Origin: CAYXRS01 sp964636485
GTDB taxonomy: Bacteria; Gemmatimonadota; Gemmatimonadetes; Gemmatimonadales; Gemmatimonadaceae
Direction of reading: 5' to 3'
DNA: 10,152 bases
Assembly (NCBI GenBank): GCA_964636485.1
Contig: CAZWSO010000087.1
Location: 1 to 10,152 of the forward strand
Shown: piece after piece, positions 5,079 to 10,152 of the stretch
Numbering within the stretch: position 1 is the stretch's first letter
Layout of the letters: the number at the start of each line of letters is the position of its first letter
Made by a program: the position numbers and the translations under genes
The notes under the pieces: generated by a model
What the model was told of the DNA's origin: nothing
Seen by the model: the letters and a program-made list of their open reading frames with translations, nothing else
Database searches by the model: none

Positions 5079-6470
5079 ATGGTCGTCCAATCGATGAGAT
5101 CCTGGACACACCCGTTGCTTCGAACAGCCTCGCTCTTCCTGGCGGCGGCACTACTGTCTTCCTGCGCTGGTCGCACAGTCTCTCACCCCGGACCCGGTGA
5201 CGCTGCTGGCGTCTGGGAGGGTCAGGCACGTGTCGGCGAGGGGATGCTCCCGGTGACCGTCACTCTGGAACGCAGCGATGGCGGCTGGACTGGGACGGTG
5301 GACGTCCCAAGCCAGTACGCGCTCAGCTACCCGCTGACGGACGTCCGGATCGACGGCACCACGGTCGCGTTCAAACTCTCGGACCTCCTCCCCCCCGGAT
5401 CGTTCGAGGGGCAGCGGGAGGGAGGTCGTATTCGAGGCCGATTCACGAGCCTGCTCGCATCCGACACGCTCGAAGGCACGTTCGAGTTTTGGAGGCGCCC
5501 AGCGGGATCCGCGCCGTACAGCGCCGAATCCGTACGCTTCCGCAACGGCGAACTGGAACTGGCCGGCACGCTCTTCCGTCCGCCCGCACCCAACCCCCTC
5601 CCAGGTATCGTGTTTGTCCACGGATCTGGGCCGCAGACGCGCGAGAGCTACATCCGCTGGTTTGCGGATCAATTCGCGAGAGCCGGCTTCGTTACGCTCA
5701 TCTACGATAAGCGCGGTACCGGGGAATCCGGTGGCGACCCCTGGCCACGGACGGCTGGCTCGTTCGCCGATCTGGCGGATGACGCCGTGGCGGCCGTTCG
5801 CTTCCTTGGCGACCAACCCGCTGTCGACGCCGCCCGGATCGGCATCTGGGGTTTAAGTCAAGGGGCCTGGATCGCCCCTCTGGCCGCGACCCGGTCTTCC
5901 GACCTCGTTCAGTTCCTCGTGCTCGTCTCCGGTGGTGGCGTGAGTCCTGCCGAGCAGGAGCTCTATGACGACGAGATCAAGATGCGTGATCTTGGTTTCG
6001 ATGAGACGTCCATCGACGCAGCGCTCGCCTACTTGCGTCTCGCAGACCAGTACGTCCGCACCGGAAGTGAAGATGACTGGAACAGGTTTGCACAAGCGCG
6101 GGACGAGGCCCGACGGAAGCCGTGGTATCCCCATCTCGATCGGTTCCCACAGATTCTTCCACGCGAGGCACCACTCTGGGTGGGGCTCCGCACGGACCTC
6201 GACTTCGATCCTGCGCCCGTGCTCGGTGGTGTTCGAAACCCTGTGCTCCTGATTCTTGGTGAGGAGGATCGTCTCACACCCGCCCACGAAACCGCGGTCC
6301 GCGTGCAGGGTGCGCTCGAGCGCGCGGGCAATCGCGACGTGACAATCCGTCTGCTCCCGGGCGCGGACCACGCTTTGCTCGTGAAGCAGGAGCGTCACGC
6401 GCCTTGGTTGGCGGACAGACCGGCTGCCGACTGGGTCGCTCATATGGTGGCCTGGGCAGGCAGGCACTGA
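5079..6470 (+). CDS. Lipoprotein alpha/beta hydrolase with N-terminal beta domain
   Basis: The product has 463 residues from ATG 5079 (GAGGAG 8 nt upstream; an in-frame TTG at 5076 is less likely). Residues 1-29 form a lipoprotein signal ending LLSSC, so it is probably lipid-anchored in the envelope. Residues about 40-150 form a beta-rich domain (VWEGQARVGEGMLPVTVTLE, GGRIRGRFTS, DTLEGTFEFWRR) common in front of such hydrolases. From about 165 on it is an alpha/beta hydrolase: GIVFVHGSGP oxyanion region, YDKRGTGESGG, nucleophile S260 in GLSQG, acid D397 in LGEEDRLTP, and H431 in GADHALL, so the triad is complete. Esterase or peptidase activity is likely; substrate unknown. It is the only gene of its cassette and starts 62 bp after the recombination point. 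Confidence 0.9.
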   Translation: MVVQSMRSWTHPLLRTASLFLAAALLSSCAGRTVSHPGPGDAAGVWEGQARVGEGMLPVTVTLERSDGGWTGTVDVPSQYALSYPLTDVRIDGTTVAFKLSDLLPPGSFEGQREGGRIRGRFTSLLASDTLEGTFEFWRRPAGSAPYSAESVRFRNGELELAGTLFRPPAPNPLPGIVFVHGSGPQTRESYIRWFADQFARAGFVTLIYDKRGTGESGGDPWPRTAGSFADLADDAVAAVRFLGDQPAVDAARIGIWGLSQGAWIAPLAATRSSDLVQFLVLVSGGGVSPAEQELYDDEIKMRDLGFDETSIDAALAYLRLADQYVRTGSEDDWNRFAQARDEARRKPWYPHLDRFPQILPREAPLWVGLRTDLDFDPAPVLGGVRNPVLLILGEEDRLTPAHETAVRVQGALERAGNRDVTIRLLPGADHALLVKQERHAPWLADRPAADWVAHMVAWAGRH

Positions 6471-6504
6471 GAGCCGGTGCGCGGAGTGTCATCAAGAGAC
6501 GGGA

Positions 6505-6570
6505 GCATAACAAGCCGATGAAGCTGGCGGGCGCCTGCAGCGCCCGCAGCTTACCGGCAGAGCGCTAGAA
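6505..6570 (+). repeat. attC site (66 nt), 3' core altered (GCTAGAA)
   Basis: The 5' core GCATAAC (6505-6511) is intact, while the 3' core position reads GCTAGAA (6564-6570), with GTT changed to GCT. Arms GCCGATGAAGCTGGCGGGCG (6514-6533) and CGCCCGCAGCTTACCGGC (6541-6558) pair with extra bases on the left only. The arm core GAAGCTG/CAGCTTA is shared with the site at 4199-4264, so the two are related. Confidence 0.82.
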
Positions 6571-6612
6571 CGCCTCGCAAATCGGACGGTTGGCAGGGCT
6601 TCAGAACAACCC

Positions 6613-6641
6613 TTGCCAAAACTGAATGCGCGATTCATTAT
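6613..6641 (+). promoter_or_regulatory. Possible promoter of the TetR unit
   Basis: TTGCCA (6613-6618) and CATTAT (6636-6641) are 17 bp apart, matching the sigma70 consensus at 5 of 6 and 4 of 6 positions, in an AT-rich patch just after the cassette junction. The start point would fall at about 6647-6648, on or beside the ATG at 6647, implying a leaderless transcript. Speculative. Confidence 0.3.
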
Positions 6642-6646
6642 TGCGC

Positions 6647-7354
6647 ATGGTACGAGTCAAATCCCCTGCGCGGCTCCGGCGCATTCTCGATGCGGCGGCC
6701 GACATATTCCTCGAGAACGGCTATCGCCGGGCTCTCCTCGGGGAAGTAGCGAAACGAGCAAGTCTGTCCGTAGGCACCGTGTACCTGTACGCGGAGAGCA
6801 AGGAGTCCCTGTTCGAGCTGGTGCTGCGTCGCGCGTTCGGCGAGGAGCCGCCGGACCTCGAGGGAATGCCGTTCCGTGGCTCGGCGGGGGACGATCTCAT
6901 CGCGTGGGTCTGGGGCCGGTTCGAGGAAATCAACCGATTCCCGCTCCTGGAGGCCGCGGCGGCTACATCGCGGCCGGCGGACGCGCTACGGGAGATGGAG
7001 GAGGTGCTGCGGGAGATCTGGGCATGGATGTCCCGCCACTGGCAGGCGATCGAGCTGATCGAGCGCTGCGCGCGGGACTGGCCGGAGCTCCACCTGCCTT
7101 TCTACAAGCAGTTCCGGCGCACGGTCTTCGGCTTGGCGACGTCTCTGGTAGAGCGTCGGATGGACGAGGGCGCCTTCCGGCGGTATGCGGACGGAGCCAC
7201 CCTCGTCCGAGTGATGGCGGAGAGCATCGCGTTCTTCGCCATGCACCGCCACGTACGACCGGACTCGGCCGACCTGGACGAGGACGTGTGCCGGGAGACC
7301 GTGATCGCGATGCTAATGGCCGGCCTGGCCGTCGAACCCCTGGAGGCACCATGA
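6647..7354 (+). CDS. TetR/AcrR-family transcriptional regulator
   Basis: The product has 235 residues from ATG 6647, or 242 from the in-frame ATG 6626; neither has a convincing ribosome site. The N-terminus is a clear TetR helix-turn-helix: ARLRRILDAAADIFLENGYRRALLGEVAKRASLSVGTVYLYAESKESLFELVL, where VGTVYLYAESKE is the recognition region. The rest is helical and variable, forming the ligand-binding and dimer domain (EINRFPLLEAAAA, REIWAWMSRHWQAIELIERCARDW, GATLVRVMAESIAFFAMHRHV). Its stop overlaps the start of the serine hydrolase lipoprotein gene (ATGA, 7351-7354), so the pair is translationally coupled and probably self-regulated. The effector is unknown. It begins about 80 bp after the recombination point of the cassette. 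Confidence 0.88.
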   Translation: MVRVKSPARLRRILDAAADIFLENGYRRALLGEVAKRASLSVGTVYLYAESKESLFELVLRRAFGEEPPDLEGMPFRGSAGDDLIAWVWGRFEEINRFPLLEAAAATSRPADALREMEEVLREIWAWMSRHWQAIELIERCARDWPELHLPFYKQFRRTVFGLATSLVERRMDEGAFRRYADGATLVRVMAESIAFFAMHRHVRPDSADLDEDVCRETVIAMLMAGLAVEPLEAP

Positions 7355-8520
7355 CGCGCGGCACACGCAGGATATTCCCCGCCTGCACGGTCCTTCTCAC
7401 CTTGGCGCTCGCCGGGTGCAGTACGCAGACCATGCGGGCGGTGCGGTGGATGGACGCGGACATGGACGATCTCCATCGGTTTCCGTCGCGCGAGATCCCG
7501 CGCCGCGCCGGCACGTTTGCGTTCTGGCCCGCGACGCCGCACCGGTACGACACGTTGTTCACGCCGCTCGTGGTGCGTCAGGACGGAAGGGAGGTCCGGC
7601 AGGAGTTCGACGCGTTCCTCCGGGATAGAGGTACGTACGCGTTCCTCGTTATACGCCGGGACACACTGATTTACGAGCAGTACTTCCAGGGCCGGGGGCG
7701 GCAGTCGATCGAGACGACGTTCTCAATCTCGAAGTCGCTCGTTTCCATCGCGACCGGTATCGCGCTGGATAGCGGATGGATCGGAAGCGTGCGCGATCCG
7801 ATCACTCGCTACCTGCCTGAGCTGGCGCCACGCGACCCGGCGTTTGGCGCTGTGACCATCGAGCACCTGCTCACGATGACCTCCGGGATCCGGTTCGACA
7901 GGGGCAAGACGCCGTGGAGTGACGAGGCTCGCTCGTACTATTCGCCCGACCTGAGGTCCGTCGCCGTTTCCCGCAACCTCGCGCACGCGCCCGGCAGCCG
8001 CTTCCACTACAACCCTTACAGCCCAATCGTGCTCGGCCTCGCACTCGAGCGAGCGAGCAGGCGTCCGCTCACGCAGCTGCTGTCCGAGGCGCTCTGGTCA
8101 CGTATTGGCGCGCACGCTGTGGCGTCCTGGAGCCTCGATTCGGAGGGCAACGGGTTCGAGAAGATGGAGAGCGGCTTCAACGCCACGGCCATCGACCTTG
8201 CGAAGATCGGCCGCCTCTTCCTGCGCGAGGGTGACTGGAACGGCGACCGCATCCTCGATCCCGATTGGGTGCGGGCGTCCGTCCAGCCCGACTCGGCGAC
8301 CGGGCGACCGCGGTACGGTTACATGTGGTGGGTCCGCCCCGGCGAAGGCGAAGCGAACCGCTACTACGCCGAGGGCCGGTTCGGCCAGTTCATCTACGTG
8401 GTCCCCGACCGTGAGCTGATCCTGATCAGGACGGGCAGGACGGACGGCGATGTCGATTGGGTCTCCGTCTTCGAGCGGACGGTTCGGCGGGTGGACGCGG
8501 TGGACGAGGGCCGCGGGTAG
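7351..8520 (+). CDS. Serine hydrolase lipoprotein, beta-lactamase class C / PBP-like fold
   Basis: This 389-residue protein starts with MTRGTRRIFPACTVLLTLALAGC, a lipoprotein signal with the lipidated Cys at residue 23. The catalytic domain has the SxxK motif SISK (S125, K128) in TTFSISKSLVSIATGIALD. The usual ITRYLPEL and IEHLLTMTSGIRF follow, then a Tyr motif RFHYNPYSPIVLGLALE (YN in place of the YxN of true lactamases). The third element is GRFGQFIYVVPDRELI, where the classical KTG/HxG is degenerate. This is the beta-lactamase-related serine hydrolase family (esterases, peptidases); resistance should not be assumed. GGAGG (7342-7346) precedes the ATG, which overlaps the TetR stop. It is probably envelope-anchored. 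Confidence 0.9.
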   Translation: MTRGTRRIFPACTVLLTLALAGCSTQTMRAVRWMDADMDDLHRFPSREIPRRAGTFAFWPATPHRYDTLFTPLVVRQDGREVRQEFDAFLRDRGTYAFLVIRRDTLIYEQYFQGRGRQSIETTFSISKSLVSIATGIALDSGWIGSVRDPITRYLPELAPRDPAFGAVTIEHLLTMTSGIRFDRGKTPWSDEARSYYSPDLRSVAVSRNLAHAPGSRFHYNPYSPIVLGLALERASRRPLTQLLSEALWSRIGAHAVASWSLDSEGNGFEKMESGFNATAIDLAKIGRLFLREGDWNGDRILDPDWVRASVQPDSATGRPRYGYMWWVRPGEGEANRYYAEGRFGQFIYVVPDRELILIRTGRTDGDVDWVSVFERTVRRVDAVDEGRG

Positions 8521-8739
8521 GCTGAACGCACCCGGCGCTACCTGCGCCCTAGTAATCGAGGTCCGGCGGATTGAATCGGCTTCGGTAGTTGATCGAAAGA
8601 TGGTTAAAGAGTAGAGGGGCCTTTCCGGATCGATTGAGTAAGCGCTCTTGTGTTTACCGATGAACAGCCGGGTGGATGGGTAACAGATTGGCCGTGCCGC
8701 GCAAAGGCTGCGCGCCAGGGAGCGAGAAAGGAGACGAAC
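8521..8739. other. Intergenic stretch inside the multigene block
   Basis: This 219-bp gap separates the serine hydrolase and the secreted alpha/beta hydrolase. I looked for an attC here because the genes on either side look like separate modules. GCTGAAC (8521-8527) resembles a 5' core, and GTTGATC (8588-8594) or GTTAAAG (8603-8609) resemble 3' cores, but no pairing arms lie between them. A small hairpin GGCGC/GCGCC (8534-8548) is present. AAAGGAG (8727-8733) serves the downstream gene. Confidence 0.4.
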
Positions 8740-9663
8740 ATGCGACTGCTGGCACAAGCGTTCTGCCTGGTTTTGCTATCTTGGGCGCCGGTCGCCGCCC
8801 AGGCGACGGACCCTCTCGCATCTGGCGAGTACGAGGTAGAACTGCGCGGGGTCAGGATCTGGTATCTGGTTCGCGGTAGCGGGCCGGTCTTGCTGATCCA
8901 GCCCGGCGGCGCTGGCTGGGGCGGCGATGCAACGGTTTACATCGAGACACTCCGGCCACTTGAGGCGGCGTACACACTCGTGTACTACGACCCGCGCGGG
9001 ATTGGCCGCTCCGGTCGTTCCGATCCCACGCTATACAAGCTGGATGAGTACGTGGAGGACCTCGAGGCGCTTCGACGGCACCTCGGTCTGGAAGCACTCA
9101 GGCTGGCAGGCCACAGCCACGGCGGCTCCGTAGCGCTGAAATACGCACTGGCCTATCCGGAGCGGGTCGACCGACTGCTGGTGCTCAACAGCGGGCCGTT
9201 TGTCCGCGACCTGGACCCGGACTGGCTGGCAGCGCGCGCGGGCTACGAGGCAGCCCAGGCCCGGTGGGCGGCCATGGACACGACACTCGCTCCCGATGAA
9301 CTCCACGCTGAGTTTATCCGCACGTTCGTTCCCGTCGTGCATTTCTACGACTATGAGCCGCTTCGCCAGACTGTCGAGGAACTGCTCGCCCGGACTACCT
9401 TCTCGGCGGAGCCGTTTCAGCAGTCCGAGCGCGAGCTGGCGACATTCGATATCCGGGATCGGGTCGCCGAGATCCGGGCCCCTACGCTGATCGTGATCGG
9501 CGATGACGACCCGCCGGATCTACGGGAGGGCTCCTATCTCCTGCACGAGCGGATCCCGGGCGCGCAGCTCTTCGTCGCTCCCGGCTGTGGCCACTGGACC
9601 ATGTTCGAGTGCCCGGAGGTGTTCTTCCCGGCGGTCCTGCGTTTTCTGGCAGCGACGCGTTGA
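8740..9663 (+). CDS. Secreted alpha/beta hydrolase, proline-iminopeptidase-like
   Basis: ATG 8740 is chosen because AAAGGAG lies 6 nt upstream and the protein then opens with a clean signal peptide (MRLLAQAFCLVLLSWAPVAAQA before TDP); an upstream in-frame start at 8650 would bury it. The 307-residue product has a complete triad: nucleophile S126 in AGHSHGG, acid probably D257 in VIGDDDPPD, and H285 in GCGHW. The IQPGGAGWGG oxyanion loop, YYDPRGIGRSGR and the helical cap (about residues 155-230) resemble prolyl iminopeptidases and related hydrolases. The substrate is unknown; it acts outside the cytoplasm. It lies 219 bp after the serine hydrolase with its own ribosome site and may have its own promoter, though none is clear. 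Confidence 0.9.
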   Translation: MRLLAQAFCLVLLSWAPVAAQATDPLASGEYEVELRGVRIWYLVRGSGPVLLIQPGGAGWGGDATVYIETLRPLEAAYTLVYYDPRGIGRSGRSDPTLYKLDEYVEDLEALRRHLGLEALRLAGHSHGGSVALKYALAYPERVDRLLVLNSGPFVRDLDPDWLAARAGYEAAQARWAAMDTTLAPDELHAEFIRTFVPVVHFYDYEPLRQTVEELLARTTFSAEPFQQSERELATFDIRDRVAEIRAPTLIVIGDDDPPDLREGSYLLHERIPGAQLFVAPGCGHWTMFECPEVFFPAVLRFLAATR

Positions 9664-9717
9664 TGGTGACGAGGCACGACGATGCCTAGCCCCAGCTTGC
9701 TGTCGCGCTTGCCTTCT

Positions 9718-9728
9718 TTGCACCTGAC
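9718..9728 (+). repeat. Isolated attC-arm fragment
   Basis: TTGCACCTGAC here is an exact 11-nt copy of the left arm of the attC at 3747-3812 (3760-3770). It lies just upstream of a complete attC whose arm reads GCACCTGAT. No matching right arm follows, so it looks like a leftover half of an older attC. A chance match is not excluded. Confidence 0.3.
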
Positions 9729-9749
9729 GCTGGATGTGAGAGGGGCGCC

Positions 9750-9815
9750 GCATAACGAGGGCATGCACCTGATACGCCGCTTCGCGGCGCGCAGGTGATG
9801 CCCGGGGCGTCAGAC
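9750..9815 (+). repeat. attC site (66 nt), 3' core altered (GTCAGAC)
   Basis: The 5' core is GCATAAC (9750-9756); the 3' core position reads GTCAGAC (9809-9815), with GTT changed to GTC. Arms GGGCATGCACCTG (9759-9771) and CAGGTGATGCCC (9792-9803) pair fully with one extra G on the left, as in the site at 3747-3812, with which it shares the GCACCTGA/CAGGTGA core. The terminal hairpin CGCCGC-TTC-GCGGCG (9775-9789) caps the fold. It closes the TetR-hydrolase block. Confidence 0.86.
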
Positions 9816-9842
9816 GGCACCGGGCAATCGAGGAGTACGAGA

Positions 9843-10152
9843 GTGGATTGCCTCTTCTGTCGAATTCTGGGCGGCGAGCTGCCCGGCACGTTCGTCTATC
9901 GGGATGAGCACTGTGCCGCCTTCATGGACATCCAGCCGGTCAACCCCGGCCATTTGCTCGTTGTGCCCGTTCGGCACGCGGCGAACCTGGTCGAGCTGGA
10001 TGAGCAGACCGCAGGCCGCCTGATGCAGCTCGCACATCGGCTGGTGGCAGCCCTGCGAAGGAGCGGCCTCCGGTGCGAGGGAGTCAACCTCTTCCTGGCG
10101 GACGGTGAGGCCGCCATGCAGGAGATTTTCCACGTCCATTTGCACGTGTTCC
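9843..10152 (+). CDS. HIT-family (histidine triad) protein, 3' end beyond window
   Basis: GTG 9843, with AGGAG 7 nt upstream, opens a reading frame that runs off the window end (103 codons seen). It begins DCLFCRILGGELPGTFVYRDEHCAAFMDIQPVNPGHLLVVPVRHA, the standard HIT opening. CLFC (residues 3-6) is half of the structural zinc site found in some members. It ends HVHLHVF, the HxHxH catalytic triad in which the central His attacks a nucleotide alpha-phosphate. HIT proteins hydrolyse or transfer nucleotides (AMP-lysine, Ap4A and similar); the exact substrate is not readable. The usual short C-terminal tail after the triad is missing only because the window stops. It starts 34 bp after the recombination point and is the first gene of the next cassette. 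Confidence 0.9.
   Translation, partial: MDCLFCRILGGELPGTFVYRDEHCAAFMDIQPVNPGHLLVVPVRHAANLVELDEQTAGRLMQLAHRLVAALRRSGLRCEGVNLFLADGEAAMQEIFHVHLHVF

Larger units (their letters stand above)
1..10152 (+). mobile_element. Integron gene-cassette array (internal segment, no integrase in window)
   Basis: Five attC-like sites in the same orientation separate genes of unrelated function, which is the signature of a cassette array. Each site has a 5' core ending in AAC, a 3' core at or near GTT, and complementary arms in which the extra unpaired bases lie on the left arm. By established integron biology recombination cuts the 3' core as G|TTRRRY. The segments between cut points are therefore about 3807-4258, 4259-5017, 5018-6564 and 6565-9809, with open-ended segments on either side. 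Most genes point with the array; two (982-2087) oppose it. The attI site and IntI integrase must lie outside, upstream of position 1 in array polarity, if they still exist. Calling it chromosomal rather than plasmid-borne is inference from gene content and the absence of known resistance genes. Confidence 0.8.

Noticed and set aside
5151..6467. Long minus-strand open frames opposite the lipoprotein hydrolase
   Set aside because: They are Arg/Pro/Ser-rich shadow frames with no recognisable domains, and the plus-strand protein has a full catalytic triad.
7351..8520. A true class C beta-lactamase (antibiotic resistance)
   Set aside because: SxxK is present, but the Tyr motif and the KTG-like element are not those of true lactamases; the broader serine hydrolase family fits better.
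8650..8739. A 30-codon upstream extension of the secreted alpha/beta hydrolase
   Set aside because: It would place the signal peptide internally. ATG 8740 has a good ribosome site and gives a standard signal sequence.
9672..9687. A terminator after the secreted hydrolase (AGGCA/TGCCT)
   Set aside because: The stem is only 5 bp with no T tract, so there is too little support.
3747..9815. A CRISPR-like or REP repeat array
   Set aside because: The repeats are hundreds to thousands of bases apart, differ in sequence and share structure instead; attC explains them.

Overview
The window is high-GC bacterial DNA (I estimate low-to-mid 60s % GC) that reads as a stretch of a chromosomal-type integron gene-cassette array. 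Five attC-like recombination sites lie in the same (+) orientation at 3747-3812, 4199-4264, 4911-5023, 6505-6570 and 9750-9815. Each has a 5' YYAAC-type core, two complementary arms with unpaired extra bases on the left arm only, and a 3' GTT-type core. Four of the five measure exactly 66 nt by my count; the fifth is 113 nt. A decayed sixth site overlaps the end of the first gene (about 711-752). No integrase, attI site, transposase, tRNA, rRNA or CRISPR is visible. The gene repertoire (envelope lipoproteins, secreted hydrolases, VOC proteins, DUF1579 and Haem_bd proteins, PadR) would suit a soil or sediment bacterium such as a member of Gemmatimonadota or a relative. That assignment is inference from style only.

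Layout. (1) 1-750: a zinc metalloprotease with HExxH-X18-E, ending in an attC relic. (2) About 751-3806: two minus-strand genes for exported proteins (a DUF1579-like lipoprotein and a small secreted protein), divergent from a plus-strand trio PadR - PhnB-like VOC - DUF1905/YdeI-like protein joined by ATGA overlaps, then an attC. (3) 3807-4258: a single VOC-protein cassette, the most classical one here. (4) 4259-5017: a broken haem-binding-domain (CxxCH) gene, frameshifted just after the motif, with the 113-nt attC. (5) 5018-6564: a lipoprotein alpha/beta hydrolase. (6) 6565-9809: TetR regulator, serine hydrolase lipoprotein (ATGA overlap) and a secreted alpha/beta hydrolase, with no recognisable attC between them. 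(7) 9810 to the end: the start of a HIT-family protein, cut by the window edge.

The genes do not form one pathway. They look like independently acquired modules biased toward enzymes that act in the envelope or on small molecules. Two modules carry their own regulator and promoter-like sequences, which is unusual because most cassettes are single promoterless genes. Several attC cores are mutated, one gene is frameshifted, and two 'cassettes' are about 3 kb and multigenic. Together these suggest an ageing array in which attC sites decay and neighbouring cassettes fuse into fixed blocks. The most notable items are the attC set, the split haem-binding gene and the PadR promoter/operator.
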